From the NCBI RefSeq assembly GCF_009857505.1, contig NZ_WWCP01000009.1, positions 87,941 through 151,940 of the forward strand: a stretch of 64,000 bases of DNA. The letters are read 5' to 3'. The position numbers and the translations under genes were made by a program. Numbering within the stretch: position 1 is the stretch's first letter; every line of letters starts with the position of its first letter. The notes below the pieces were generated by a model. It was given only the letters and a program-made list of their open reading frames with translations. It ran no database searches and was not told the DNA's origin. Shown here piece after piece: positions 45,671-54,904 of the stretch. This stretch comes from Duganella lactea. GTDB taxonomy: Bacteria; Pseudomonadota; Gammaproteobacteria; Burkholderiales; Burkholderiaceae_D.

Positions 45671-46505
45671 TTTCCCCCTTGGCGACCTTGGCGCTGATAT
45701 CCAGCGCGCTTTCCAGGCCGGCGTTCGGGTACAGCTGTTTCATGCGATTGATCAGCGCGGCCGCGTCGGCTGCTTTGGCGGCTTCGGCGTCAAACTTGAC
45801 CAGATAGTCGCGGGTGTAGCCGACCACTTCCGGCGTCAGCGGCGCGCCGGGCTTGAAGTGGCCCGGCACGACGGTGGCAGGCTTCAGCGCCGCGATGCCG
45901 TCCAGCGTGGCCAGCCACTGCTTGCGCGATGCCGGCGTTTGCGTGTCGGCAGTCCACACATGCAACTGGTTGAAGACGGTGACGCCGCCCACCACCGCCT
46001 TGATCGACGGAATCCACACGTAGCCACGCGGCGCGGCCTTGATGTCCAGCGCCTTGCCTTCGAGCGTGATGCGGTCGCCCTGTAGCGGTTGCGGCACGAT
46101 CACTTCATGTGGCGCGTTCTCCTTCAGAATCGGGCCCCAGTAGGCAACCTTGGCGGCCTTCTTCTTCTCGATGCCGGCGATCACGGCCGGCGTGGCGACG
46201 ATCTTCGCCTCCGGGAAGGCGGCGTGAATCACGTCCAGGCCGAAATAGTAGTCCGGGTCGTCGTGGCTGATGTAGATGGTGGTCAGGTGTTTACCGCTGG
46301 CGCGGATGCGCTCGGCCAGCTTCACCGCCTCGCCGCGCGAGAACTGGGCGTCGATCAGCACGGCGTCCTTGTCGCCGCTGACGATGACCGAGGCCACCGG
46401 GAAGATGGCGGCCTCGCCGGGATTGAACACCTCCAGCTGCAACGGTGCGGCTTGGGCGGCAACGGCGGTGGCGAGGGTGGTGGTCAGCAGGGCTTGTTTC
46501 AACAT
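45660..46505 (-). CDS. Exported metallo-beta-lactamase-fold hydrolase
   Basis: A 281-residue MBL-fold protein with a signal peptide (LLTTTLATAVAAQAAP). The metal-site motif is ISHDDPDYYFG, where the usual HxHxDH has its first and second His positions as H-D-D-P-D-Y, plus the later VVPGHF (His). It may therefore bind one metal or use a different nucleophile site. It is exported, so probably periplasmic. ATG 46505 is used because CTGGAG lies 5 bp upstream, rather than GTG 46511. It is divergent from a LysR gene by 101 bp and likely controlled by it. The substrate is unknown. Confidence 0.8.
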   Translation of the reverse strand: MLKQALLTTTLATAVAAQAAPLQLEVFNPGEAAIFPVASVIVSGDKDAVLIDAQFSRGEAVKLAERIRASGKHLTTIYISHDDPDYYFGLDVIHAAFPEAKIVATPAVIAGIEKKKAAKVAYWGPILKENAPHEVIVPQPLQGDRITLEGKALDIKAAPRGYVWIPSIKAVVGGVTVFNQLHVWTADTQTPASRKQWLATLDGIAALKPATVVPGHFKPGAPLTPEVVGYTRDYLVKFDAEAAKAADAAALINRMKQLYPNAGLESALDISAKVAKGEMKW

Positions 46506-46606
46506 GATCACTCCAGATAAGTAAGAATGACGTCATCTTAAATTGCTCAATCCGATAGAAAAATACGCTAATCTGGCGTTGTTAATTGCATGAATCGGAT
46601 GAATAT

Positions 46607-47512
46607 ATGGATCGCATCACCGCCGCGCGGGTGTTTGTCAGCATTGCCGAACGCGGCAGCATGATCGCCGCCGCCGACGCGCTGGACATGTCGCGCGCCA
46701 TGGTCACGCGCTATCTGGCCGCAATGGAGGCGTGGGCCGGGGCCCGCCTGCTGCATCGCAGCACCCGCCGTTTAAGCCTGACCGATGCCGGTGACGTTAC
46801 GCTGGCGCGTTGCCGCCGCATGCTGGAAGTGGCCGACGACATGGCGGTGGCGGCCGGCGCCGACGCCGACACGCCGCACGGCCTGCTGCGCATCACCTGC
46901 TCGCAAGCGCTGGCGCAGGCGGAGCTGCTGGGCGCCGTCGGCGCGTTCCTGCAGCGCTACCCGCGCACCTCGGTCGACCTGCAGATGAGCAACCGCGCCG
47001 TCAACCTGATCGAGGAGCGCATCGACCTCGCGCTGCGCGTCACCAACACGCTGGAGCCGAACCTGATCGCCCGCCAGCTGGGCGTCTGCGCGTCGGTGGT
47101 GTGCGCCGCACCATCGTATTTGGCGCGGCAAGGCACGCCGACGCTGCCGCAGGACCTGGCCGGCCATAACTGCCTGACCTACACCTACTTCGGCAAAAGC
47201 CTGTGGCAGTTCACCGACGCCAGCGGCGAAAAACAGTCGGTGCCGGTCAGCGGCAACCTGTCGGCCAACGAAGACTTCATTCTGCTGAAAGCGGTGGAGC
47301 AGGGCGCCGGCATCGCGCTGCAACCGCTGTACAGCGCCGCGCCGCTGATTCGGGAGGGCAAGCTGGTGGCGTTGCTTCCTGGCTACACTCCCTTAAGTAT
47401 GGGAATTTACGGCATTTACAGCTCGCGCCAGCAGATGCCGCCGGCCTTGCGCGCCATGCTGGACTTATTGCTAACGTGGTTCGAAAGCCAGCATCGGCGC
47501 GGCTTAAGTTAG
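46607..47512 (+). CDS. LysR-family regulator, divergent from the MBL-fold gene
   Basis: A 301-residue LysR protein. Winged helix at residues 1-60 (MDRITAARVFVSIAERGSMIA, LDMSRAMVTRYLAAMEAW, TRRLSLTDAG), then the effector domain (GLLRITCSQALAQAELLGAVGAFLQ, IEERIDLALRVTNTLEPNLIARQLG). ATG 46607 is taken over a TTG at 46586. The divergent pair with the MBL-fold gene suggests it controls that gene. The intergenic DNA holds GATAAGTAAGAATGACGTCA-like sequence with a TGACGTCA core palindrome (46527-46534), a possible binding site. Confidence 0.82.
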   Translation: MDRITAARVFVSIAERGSMIAAADALDMSRAMVTRYLAAMEAWAGARLLHRSTRRLSLTDAGDVTLARCRRMLEVADDMAVAAGADADTPHGLLRITCSQALAQAELLGAVGAFLQRYPRTSVDLQMSNRAVNLIEERIDLALRVTNTLEPNLIARQLGVCASVVCAAPSYLARQGTPTLPQDLAGHNCLTYTYFGKSLWQFTDASGEKQSVPVSGNLSANEDFILLKAVEQGAGIALQPLYSAAPLIREGKLVALLPGYTPLSMGIYGIYSSRQQMPPALRAMLDLLLTWFESQHRRGLS

Positions 47513-47555
47513 AATTAACGGGATAGGACCGCTTGGTATTTTTCCGCACAAATGA

Positions 47556-47584
47556 TTGTTGGGATACAATACCGGTGCTATGCT
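47556..47584 (+). promoter_or_regulatory. Candidate promoter of odhA
   Basis: TTGTTG (47556-47561) and TATGCT (47579-47584) are 17 bp apart, giving a start near 47591 and a leader of about 137 nt. A second -10 (TACAAT, 47565-47570) with a poor -35 (TTTCCG) may be an alternative start. Confidence 0.5.
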
Positions 47585-47648
47585 GAAGGCCCGTTTTAGG
47601 TAACACCCGAACACAATAGCCCTTCCCCCACAACTTGATGTGCAATCC

Positions 47649-47727
47649 GCTAACCGGTCAGGCCGTGTCGCGGAAGGTTAGACCAACCCGCTAATTCCTC
47701 GCGAAGCGCGAAGAAAGGTGAGCAAGA
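47649..47727 (+). promoter_or_regulatory. Structured 5' leader of odhA (candidate sucA RNA motif)
   Basis: The last 80 nt before odhA hold a stem CTAACC/GGTTAG (47650-47655 with 47676-47681) and a second hairpin TTCCTCGCG / CGCGAAGAA (47695-47703 with 47707-47715, one mismatch), which ends next to the ribosome site AAAGGTGAG. A conserved sucA RNA motif has been described upstream of sucA in Burkholderiales, with the ribosome site in the structure. This leader is a good candidate for it, but I could not align it to the published consensus. Confidence 0.5.
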
Positions 47728-50583
47728 ATGATGCAACAATATACGTCCAACTCCTACCTGTTTGGTGGGAATGCTCCGTACGTTGAAGAACTGTACGAAG
47801 CGTATCTGAACAACCCAGGTTCCGTTCCAGACAACTGGCGTGCCTACTTCGACGCCATGCAACACGTACCGGCGGTCGATGGCTCCAACAAACCGGACGT
47901 CGCCCACGCCTCCGTGATCGCCTCGTTTGCCGAACGCGCCAAATCCGGCCCGATCCGCACCGTGGTCGCCTCCGCCGACGCTGAAATGGGCCGCAAGCGC
48001 GTCGCCGTTACCCAGCTGATCGCAGCCTACCGTTATCTGGGCTCTCGCTGGGCCAATCTGGACCCGCTGCAACGCCAGGAACGTCCCAACATTCCTGAGC
48101 TGGAACCGAGCTTCTACGGCTTCACCGATGCCGACCTGGACACCGTATTCAACATCAGCAACACCTATTTCGGTGGCGAGACCGCGACCCTGCGCGATCT
48201 GCTGAACTTCCTGCGCGACACCTACACCCGCTCGATCGGCGCGGAATACATGTACATCTCCGATCCGACCGAGAAGCGCTGGCTGCAAGAGCGCCTGGAG
48301 TCGATCCGCTCGACCCCGAACTTCACGCCGGAAAAGAAAAAGCACATTCTGGAGCGTCTGACCGCCGCCGAAGGCCTGGAACGCTACCTGCACACCAAGT
48401 ATGTGGGGCAAAAACGCTTCTCGCTGGAAGGCGGCGAGACCTTCATCGCCTCGATCGACGAGATCATCCAGCGCGCCGGTGAAAAAGGCGTGCAAGAGAT
48501 CGTGATCGGCATGGCCCACCGCGGCCGTCTGAACGTGCTGGTCAACACCCTGGGCAAGGCGCCTAAAGACCTGTTCGAAGAATTCGAAGGCAAGCACGGC
48601 GACGACCTGCCGGCCGGCGACGTTAAATACCACCAAGGCTTCTCGTCGGACATCTCGACCGCTGGTGGTCCGGTCCACCTGTCGCTGGCGTTCAACCCAT
48701 CGCACCTGGAAATCGTCAACCCGGTGGTGGAAGGTTCGGTCAAGGCCCGTATGGATCGCCGCGGCGACCACGGCGGCAAGCAAGTGCTGCCGATCCTGGT
48801 GCACGGCGACGCCGCGTTCGCCGGCCAGGGCGTCGTCATGGAAACGCTGAATCTGGCGCAAACCCGTGGCTACGGCACCGGCGGCACCGTGCACATCGTC
48901 ATCAACAACCAGATCGGTTTCACCACCTCCGACCCGCGCGACGCCCGTTCGACCATCTACTGCTCGGACGTGGTCAAGATGATCGAAGCGCCCGTGCTGC
49001 ACGTCAACGCCGATGATCCGGAAGCGACCGTGCTGGCCTCGCAGATCGCCATGGACTACCGCGCCGAGTTCGGCAAGGACATCGTGGTCGACATCATCTG
49101 CTACCGCAAACTGGGCCACAACGAGCAAGACACGCCAGCGCTGACCCAGCCGCTGATGTACAAGAAAATCGGCAAGCACCCAGGCACCCGCAAGCTGTAC
49201 GCGGACAAACTGGCGACCCAGAACGTGATCCCGGCCGACGGCGGCGAGCAGCTGCAAGCCGCCTTCCGCGACGCCATGGACGCCGGCAAGCACACCGTCG
49301 ATCCGGTCATCTCCAACTTCAAGAACAAGTTCGCGGTCGACTGGCTGCCGTTCCTGAACAAGAAGTGGACCGACGCCGCCGACACCGCCGTGCCGCTGAC
49401 CGAACTGAAACGTCTGGCCGCGCGCATCACCACCGTGCCGGAAGGTTTCAAAGTCCACTCGCTGGTGGAAAAAGTGCTGGCTGACCGCGCCGCCATGGGC
49501 CGTGGTGAAATCAACCTGGACTGGGGCATGGGCGAACACCTGGGCTTCGCGTCGCTGGTGTCGTCGGGCTACGCGATCCGCCTGACCGGCCAGGACGCCG
49601 GCCGCGGCACCTTCGTGCACCGTCACGCCGTGCTGCACGATCAGAACCGCGAGCGTTGGGACGCCGGCACCTACGTGCCGCTGCAAAACGTCGCCGACGG
49701 CCAGGCGCCGTTCACCGTGATCGACTCGGTGCTGTCGGAAGAGGCGGTGCTGGGCTTCGAATACGGTTACTCGACCGCCGAGCCGAACACGCTGACCATC
49801 TGGGAAGCCCAGTTCGGCGACTTCGTCAATGGCGCCCAGGTGGTTATCGACCAGTTCATCAGCTCCGGCGAAGTGAAGTGGGGCCGCGCGTCCGGCCTGG
49901 TGATGATGCTGCCACACGGCTACGAAGGCCAGGGTCCGGAGCACTCGTCGGCGCGCCCTGAACGCTTCCTGCAGCTGTGCGCGGACAACAATATGCAAGT
50001 GGTGCAGCCAACCACCGCCTCGCAGATCTTCCACGTGCTGCGTCGCCAGATGGTGCGTCAGTTCCGCAAGCCGCTGGTCATCATGACCCCGAAATCGCTG
50101 TTGCGTAACAAGGACGCGGGTTCGCCGCTGAGCGAACTGGCCAAGGGCGCGTTCCAGACCGTGATCGGTGAAGTGGACGAGAGCATCGACGCCAAGAAAG
50201 TCAAACGCGTGATCGCCTGCTCGGGCAAGGTCTACTACGACCTGGTCAACGCACGCAAAACGCGCGGCCAGACCGATACCGCCATCGTGCGTATCGAGCA
50301 GCTGTATCCGTTCCCGCACAAGGCCTTCGCTGCCGAACTGAAAAAGTTCCCGGCCGCGACCGAAGTGGTGTGGGCACAGGATGAGCCACAGAATCAGGGC
50401 CCATGGTTCCAGATTCAGCACAACATCTTCGAGAGCCTGGAATCGGGCCAGCGTCTGGCTTACGCCGGTCGCCCAGCGTCGGCGTCGCCAGCGGTCGGTT
50501 ACTACGACAAGCACTACGCTCAGCAAAAAGAGCTGCTGGAAACCGCATTCTCGAAGCTCAAGGGTTTCATCCTGACCAAATAA
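47728..50583 (+). CDS. odhA: 2-oxoglutarate dehydrogenase E1 component
   Basis: A 951-residue thiamine-diphosphate enzyme decarboxylating 2-oxoglutarate and passing succinyl to the E2 lipoyl group. It has the usual N-terminal SYLFGGNAPYVEELYEAYLNNPGSV region, the substrate and cofactor motifs VIGMAHRGRLNVLVNTLGK and HVNADDPEATVLA, YRKLGHNEQDTPALTQPLMY, and the C-terminal LPHGYEGQGPEHSSARPERFL. The length is standard for the family (also called sucA). It begins the odhA-odhB-pspC-lpdA operon. The first ATG at 47728 has AAAGGTGAG upstream; a second ATG follows directly and could also be used. Confidence 0.96.
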   Translation: MMQQYTSNSYLFGGNAPYVEELYEAYLNNPGSVPDNWRAYFDAMQHVPAVDGSNKPDVAHASVIASFAERAKSGPIRTVVASADAEMGRKRVAVTQLIAAYRYLGSRWANLDPLQRQERPNIPELEPSFYGFTDADLDTVFNISNTYFGGETATLRDLLNFLRDTYTRSIGAEYMYISDPTEKRWLQERLESIRSTPNFTPEKKKHILERLTAAEGLERYLHTKYVGQKRFSLEGGETFIASIDEIIQRAGEKGVQEIVIGMAHRGRLNVLVNTLGKAPKDLFEEFEGKHGDDLPAGDVKYHQGFSSDISTAGGPVHLSLAFNPSHLEIVNPVVEGSVKARMDRRGDHGGKQVLPILVHGDAAFAGQGVVMETLNLAQTRGYGTGGTVHIVINNQIGFTTSDPRDARSTIYCSDVVKMIEAPVLHVNADDPEATVLASQIAMDYRAEFGKDIVVDIICYRKLGHNEQDTPALTQPLMYKKIGKHPGTRKLYADKLATQNVIPADGGEQLQAAFRDAMDAGKHTVDPVISNFKNKFAVDWLPFLNKKWTDAADTAVPLTELKRLAARITTVPEGFKVHSLVEKVLADRAAMGRGEINLDWGMGEHLGFASLVSSGYAIRLTGQDAGRGTFVHRHAVLHDQNRERWDAGTYVPLQNVADGQAPFTVIDSVLSEEAVLGFEYGYSTAEPNTLTIWEAQFGDFVNGAQVVIDQFISSGEVKWGRASGLVMMLPHGYEGQGPEHSSARPERFLQLCADNNMQVVQPTTASQIFHVLRRQMVRQFRKPLVIMTPKSLLRNKDAGSPLSELAKGAFQTVIGEVDESIDAKKVKRVIACSGKVYYDLVNARKTRGQTDTAIVRIEQLYPFPHKAFAAELKKFPAATEVVWAQDEPQNQGPWFQIQHNIFESLESGQRLAYAGRPASASPAVGYYDKHYAQQKELLETAFSKLKGFILTK

Positions 50584-50605
50584 GCCGCACCACTTTATGA
50601 ACGGA

Positions 50606-50632
50606 GCGCCTCGCTGCGACGCGGCGGGGCGC
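50606..50632 (+). other. GC-rich intercistronic hairpin between odhA and odhB
   Basis: GCGCCTCGC (50606-50614) pairs with GCGGGGCGC (50624-50632) with one G-T wobble. There is no T tail, so it is more likely to affect RNA stability or processing than to terminate transcription. Confidence 0.4.
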
Positions 50633-50661
50633 CGCAACAACAAAATATACGGAGTTTTACA

Positions 50662-51915
50662 ATGGCACAAATCGAAGTCAAAGTTCCTCAACTGTCGGAA
50701 TCCGTCGCAGAAGCGACCATGCTGACCTGGCATAAAAAAGTCGGCGAAGCCGTTGCTCGCGACGAAAACCTGATCGACATCGAGACCGATAAAGTGGTTC
50801 TGGAACTGCCAGCACCGGCAGCTGGCGTCCTGGTGAAAATCATCAAGGGCGACGGCAGCACCGTGGTGGCCGACGAAGTCATCGCCATCATCGACACCGA
50901 TGCCGGCGCCGTTGCCGCGCCAGCCGCCGCCGCCGCCGCGCCAGCGCCAGCCGCCGCAGCGCCAGCCGCCGCTCCAGCCGCCGCCACCGGTGGCGCGAAA
51001 GGCGACGTGGCCATGCCGGCCGCCGCCAAGATTCTGTCGGAAAAAGGCTTGTCGGCTGGCGACGTCGCCGGTTCGGGCAAAGATGGCCGCGTGACCAAGG
51101 GCGACGCCCTGGCCGCTTCGGCATCGTCGACCCCGGCTGTCGCGCCACTGGCCGCGCCAGCCGCGAAACCAGCGCTGGCACAAGTGGCCGCGCCGGCCGC
51201 CGCCAACCTGGGCGACCGTCCGGAAGAGCGCGTGCCGATGAGCCGTCTGCGCGCCCGTATCGCCGAGCGTCTGCTGCAATCGCAATCGACCAACGCCATC
51301 CTGACCACCTTCAATGAAGTGAACATGGCGCCAGTGATGGACCTGCGCGCCAAGTACAAGGACAAGTTCGAGAAAGAACACGGCGTCAAGCTGGGCTTCA
51401 TGTCGTTCTTCGTCAAAGCCGCTGTCGCCGCGCTGAAGAAATACCCGATCCTGAACGCGTCGGTGGACGGCAACGACATCCTGTACCACGGCTACTTCGA
51501 CATCGGTATCGCGGTTGGTTCGCCACGCGGCCTGGTGGTGCCGATCCTGCGCAACGCCGACCAGATGTCGATCGCTGAAATCGAGAAGAAAATCGGTGAA
51601 TTCGGCCAGAAAGCCAAAGAAGGCAAGCTGACCCTGGACGACCTTACCGGCGGCACCTTCTCGATCTCGAACGGCGGCACCTTCGGCTCGATGCTGTCGA
51701 CCCCGATCATCAACCCGCCACAATCGGCGATCCTGGGCGTGCACGCGACCAAGGACCGCGCCGTGGTGGAAAATGGCCAGATCGTTGTGCGTCCGATGAA
51801 CTACCTGGCGATGTCCTACGACCACCGCATCATCGACGGCCGCGAAGCCGTGCTGGGCCTGGTGGCCATGAAGGAAGCGCTGGAAGATCCAGCCCGTCTG
51901 CTGCTGGACCTGTAA
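50662..51915 (+). CDS. odhB: 2-oxoglutarate dehydrogenase E2 (dihydrolipoyllysine succinyltransferase)
   Basis: A 417-residue E2. The lipoyl domain is residues 1-80 with the lipoylated Lys in [10 protein letters not shown]. An Ala/Pro-rich flexible linker is followed by the E1/E3-binding domain ([29 protein letters not shown], about 113-145), a second linker, and the catalytic domain with [21 protein letters not shown] and [13 protein letters not shown] (His and Asp). One lipoyl domain is present, as usual. ACGGAG precedes the ATG. It forms the multimeric core of the complex with OdhA and the E3 encoded downstream. Confidence 0.96.
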   Translation: MAQIEVKVPQLSESVAEATMLTWHKKVGEAVARDENLIDIETDKVVLELPAPAAGVLVKIIKGDGSTVVADEVIAIIDTDAGAVAAPAAAAAAPAPAAAAPAAAPAAATGGAKGDVAMPAAAKILSEKGLSAGDVAGSGKDGRVTKGDALAASASSTPAVAPLAAPAAKPALAQVAAPAAANLGDRPEERVPMSRLRARIAERLLQSQSTNAILTTFNEVNMAPVMDLRAKYKDKFEKEHGVKLGFMSFFVKAAVAALKKYPILNASVDGNDILYHGYFDIGIAVGSPRGLVVPILRNADQMSIAEIEKKIGEFGQKAKEGKLTLDDLTGGTFSISNGGTFGSMLSTPIINPPQSAILGVHATKDRAVVENGQIVVRPMNYLAMSYDHRIIDGREAVLGLVAMKEALEDPARLLLDL

Positions 51916-51927
51916 TTCATCGCGTGA

Positions 51928-51951
51928 CCCCGGCGCCGCGTGGCGCCGGGG
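51928..51951 (+). other. Perfect GC-rich hairpin after odhB
   Basis: CCCCGGCGCC (51928-51937) and GGCGCCGGGG (51942-51951) form a 10-bp perfect stem with a GCGT loop. No T tail follows. It may stabilise the odhA-odhB message 3' end or attenuate expression of the downstream PspC-lpdA part. Confidence 0.55.
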
Positions 51952-51971
51952 GATTCTCGGGAAGGTCATGA

Positions 51972-52295
51972 ATGATGAGCGTTGCTGAAGAAATCAAGCG
52001 TTTGCACGAACTGCATCAGGCCGGTGCGCTGTCGGACGACGAGTTCGCCGCCGCCAAAGCCCGTTTGCTGGACCGCCAGAACAGCGGCGCCGGCGGCGAC
52101 TTCAGCACCCTGCGCCGTTCGCGCGGCGACCGCTGGCTGGGCGGCGTGTGTGGCGGACTGGGGCGCATCAGCGGAGTCGAGTCGTGGATCTGGCGGCTGC
52201 TGTTCGTGCTGTTTGTGTGCACCTTCGGTTTCGGTCTCGCCATCTACATTCTGTTATGGATCTTCGTGCCTGAAGACGAACTGATTGGACATTAA
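51972..52295 (+). CDS. SHOCT-PspC domain membrane protein inside the odh operon
   Basis: A 107-residue protein with two parts. Residues 5-35 are a SHOCT-like short helix pair ([30 protein letters not shown]). Residues 45-105 are a PspC domain ([22 protein letters not shown], then a helix [27 protein letters not shown]). It should sit in the inner membrane. The PspC family is linked to envelope stress signalling. Its location between odhB and lpdA is odd and may be lineage-specific. GGAAGG precedes the ATG by 6 bp. lpdA begins 2 bp after its stop. Confidence 0.82.
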   Translation: MMSVAEEIKRLHELHQAGALSDDEFAAAKARLLDRQNSGAGGDFSTLRRSRGDRWLGGVCGGLGRISGVESWIWRLLFVLFVCTFGFGLAIYILLWIFVPEDELIGH

Positions 52296-52297
52296 AA

Positions 52298-53728
52298 ATG
52301 AGTAAACAATTTGACGTAGTAGTTATCGGCGCCGGTCCCGGCGGTTACATCGCCGCCATCCGCGCCGCACAGCTGGGCTTCTCGGTGGCCTGCGTGGACG
52401 CGTGGGAAAACGAAAAAGGCGGCCCGGCACCGGGCGGCACCTGCACCAACGTCGGCTGCATCCCGTCGAAGGCGCTGCTGCAATCGTCGGAACACTACGA
52501 GCACGCCGGTCACGCGTTCAAGGAACACGGCATCGACGTCGCCGGCCTGTCGCTGAACCTGCCGCAAATGATCAAGCGCAAGGACACCGTTGTGAAGCAA
52601 AACAACGACGGCATCCTGTTCCTGTTCAAGAAAAACAAGGTGACCTTCTTCCACGGTCGCGCCGCCTTCGCCGGCGCCGCCACCGCTGAAGGCTACCCGC
52701 TGACCGTGTCGGCGCCGGCCAACGAAACCATCGTCGGCAAGCAAGTGATCATCGCCACCGGCTCGAACGCGCGCGCGCTGCCAGGCGCGGAGTTCGACGA
52801 GCAACTGATCCTGTCGAACACCGGCGCGCTGGCCATCGGCGACGTGCCGAAGAGGCTGGGCGTGATCGGCGCCGGCGTGATCGGCCTGGAAATGGGTTCG
52901 GTATGGCGTCGTCTGGGTTCGGAAGTGACCGTGCTGGAAGGTCTGCCGACCTTCCTCGGCGCCGTCGACGAGCAGATCGCCAAGGAAGCCAACAAGCTGT
53001 TCACCAAGCAAGGCCTGAACATCAACCTCGGCTGCAAGATCGGCAAGATCACCAAGGGCGCCAACAACGTCACCGTGGAATACGACAACGCCAAGGGCGA
53101 AGCCAACACCGCCGTGTTCGACAAGCTGATCGTCTCGATCGGCCGTACCCCGAACACCAACGGTCTGGCCGCTGACAAGGTCGGCCTGTCGCTGGACGAG
53201 CGCGGTTTCGTGGCGGTCGACGACGACTGCAAAACCAATCTGCCAGGCGTCTGGGCGATCGGCGACGTGGTGCGCGGCCCGATGCTGGCGCACAAGGCGG
53301 AAGAAGAGGGTGTCGCGGTGGCCGAGCGTATCGCCGGCCAGCACGGCCACACCAACTTCGCCACCATTCCTTGGGTGATCTACACCTCGCCGGAAATCGC
53401 GTGGGTCGGCCGCACCGAGCAGCAACTGAAGGCCGACGGCGTCGCTTACAAGGCCGGCACCTTCCCGTTCCTGGCCAACGGCCGCGCGCGCGCGCTGGGC
53501 GACACCTCGGGCATGGTCAAGTTCCTGGCGGACGCGACCACCGACGAAATCCTGGGCGTGCACATCATCGGCCCAATGGCGTCGGAGCTGATTTCCGAAG
53601 CGGTGGTGGCGATGGAGTTCAAGGCTTCGGCCGAAGACATCGCGCGTATCTGCCACGCCCACCCGTCGCTGTCGGAAGCGACCAAGGAGGCCGCGTTGGC
53701 CATCGACAAGCGTACCCTCAACTTCTAA
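52298..53728 (+). CDS. lpdA: Dihydrolipoyl dehydrogenase (E3) of the 2-oxoglutarate dehydrogenase complex
   Basis: A 476-residue flavoprotein disulfide reductase. FAD motif [21 protein letters not shown], redox disulfide in [22 protein letters not shown] motif [20 protein letters not shown], and the C-terminal active-site His/Glu [14 protein letters not shown]. It re-oxidises the lipoyl groups of E2 and passes electrons to NAD. The ATG lies 2 bp after the PspC stop. A strong terminator follows 22 bp after its own stop, ending the odh operon. Confidence 0.96.
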   Translation: MSKQFDVVVIGAGPGGYIAAIRAAQLGFSVACVDAWENEKGGPAPGGTCTNVGCIPSKALLQSSEHYEHAGHAFKEHGIDVAGLSLNLPQMIKRKDTVVKQNNDGILFLFKKNKVTFFHGRAAFAGAATAEGYPLTVSAPANETIVGKQVIIATGSNARALPGAEFDEQLILSNTGALAIGDVPKRLGVIGAGVIGLEMGSVWRRLGSEVTVLEGLPTFLGAVDEQIAKEANKLFTKQGLNINLGCKIGKITKGANNVTVEYDNAKGEANTAVFDKLIVSIGRTPNTNGLAADKVGLSLDERGFVAVDDDCKTNLPGVWAIGDVVRGPMLAHKAEEEGVAVAERIAGQHGHTNFATIPWVIYTSPEIAWVGRTEQQLKADGVAYKAGTFPFLANGRARALGDTSGMVKFLADATTDEILGVHIIGPMASELISEAVVAMEFKASAEDIARICHAHPSLSEATKEAALAIDKRTLNF

Positions 53729-53750
53729 GTTGATGTAGTCGCTGTTATAG

Positions 53751-53777
53751 GGCGGGCCGTCATGGCCCGCCGTTTTT
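53751..53777 (+). terminator. Rho-independent terminator of the odh operon
   Basis: A perfect 8-bp stem GGCGGGCC / GGCCCGCC with a 5-nt loop, then G and TTTTT. It lies between lpdA and zapE. Confidence 0.88.
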
Positions 53778-53796
53778 GTTTGTGCAGATTGAAGCT

Positions 53797-54894
53797 ATGA
53801 ACGTCCAAGAGTACTACCACAACGCGCTGGCGCAGCGCGGCTACAAGGCCGATGAGGCGCAGCAGCGCGCGATCACCCGTTTGCAGCAATGCTATGACGA
53901 ATGGGTCGACTACAAGTCGCAGCGCTCCAGCACCTTCCGGCGCCTGATCAATCGCCCGTCCGTGCCGAAAGGCGTGTACATGTGGGGCGGCGTGGGCCGT
54001 GGCAAGTCCTTCCTGATGGACAGTTTCTTCTCGGTGGTGCCGCTGGTGCGCAAGACGCGCCTGCACTTCCATGAATTCATGCGCGACGTGCACCGTCAAC
54101 TCGACGAGCTGCGCGGCGTGGCCGACCCGCTGGACGAGGTGGCCAAGCGCGTCGCCAAAAAATACCGGCTGATCTGCTTCGACGAGTTCCACATCTCGGA
54201 CGTGGCCGACGCCATGATCATGTACAACCTGCTGAAGGCGCTGTTTGACAACGGCGTGTCCTTCATCATGACCTCGAACTACGATCCGAATCTGCTGTAC
54301 CCGGACGGTCTGCACCGCGACCGCATCCTGCCGACCATCGCGCTGCTGTACGAAAAGCTCGACGTGATGAACATCGACGCCGGCATCGACTACCGCGGCC
54401 GCGCGCTGGAGCAGGTCGAGGCCTACTACACGCCGCTCAACGCCAAGACCGACGAGGCGCTGCGCGAGGCCTACGCCAGCATTGCCGAGACCGCCGACGA
54501 AGACCCGATGATCCGCATCGAGGCGCGCGAGATTCGCGCGCTGCGCCGCGCCGGCACCATCATCTGGTTCGACTTCAACACGCTGTGCGGCGGGCCGCGC
54601 TCGCAGAACGATTATCTGGAAATCGCCAGCCGTTTCCATACCGTGATATTGTCCGGGGTGCCGGCGATGTCGGCGTCGATGTCGTCCGAGGCGCGCCGCT
54701 TCACTTGGCTGATCGACGTGTTCTACGACCAGGGCGTCAAGCTGCTGATGTCGGCGGAGGTCGAGCCGGAGGAGCTGTACACGACCGGCGCCATGGCCAA
54801 CGAATTCCACCGGACCGTGTCGCGCATCGTCGAGATGCAGTCGCAGGAATATATGAACCGCCAGCAGCGGGGCGCCGCCGCCTCGCTGTCGTGA
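53797..54894 (+). CDS. zapE: Cell division protein ZapE (AFG1-type ATPase)
   Basis: A 365-residue ATPase of the ZapE/AFG1 family. Walker A is GVYMWGGVGRGKSFLMD, Walker B LICFDEFHISDVADAM, the sensor region FIMTSNYDPNLLYPDGL. The family is tied to Z-ring modulation and cell constriction under stress. ATG 53797 is chosen over a codon 21 bp upstream that lies within the terminator region. It stands alone after the odh terminator, followed after 10 bp by an unknown periplasmic protein gene. Confidence 0.92.
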   Translation: MNVQEYYHNALAQRGYKADEAQQRAITRLQQCYDEWVDYKSQRSSTFRRLINRPSVPKGVYMWGGVGRGKSFLMDSFFSVVPLVRKTRLHFHEFMRDVHRQLDELRGVADPLDEVAKRVAKKYRLICFDEFHISDVADAMIMYNLLKALFDNGVSFIMTSNYDPNLLYPDGLHRDRILPTIALLYEKLDVMNIDAGIDYRGRALEQVEAYYTPLNAKTDEALREAYASIAETADEDPMIRIEAREIRALRRAGTIIWFDFNTLCGGPRSQNDYLEIASRFHTVILSGVPAMSASMSSEARRFTWLIDVFYDQGVKLLMSAEVEPEELYTTGAMANEFHRTVSRIVEMQSQEYMNRQQRGAAASLS

Positions 54895-54904
54895 AGGAAA
54901 GCGT

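Noticed and set aside
47650..51969. A very long open frame on the minus strand across odhA and odhB
   Set aside because: It is a mirror of high third-position G/C in odhA and odhB, has no recognisable domain and is rich in His/Arg/Gln/Val from antisense codons.
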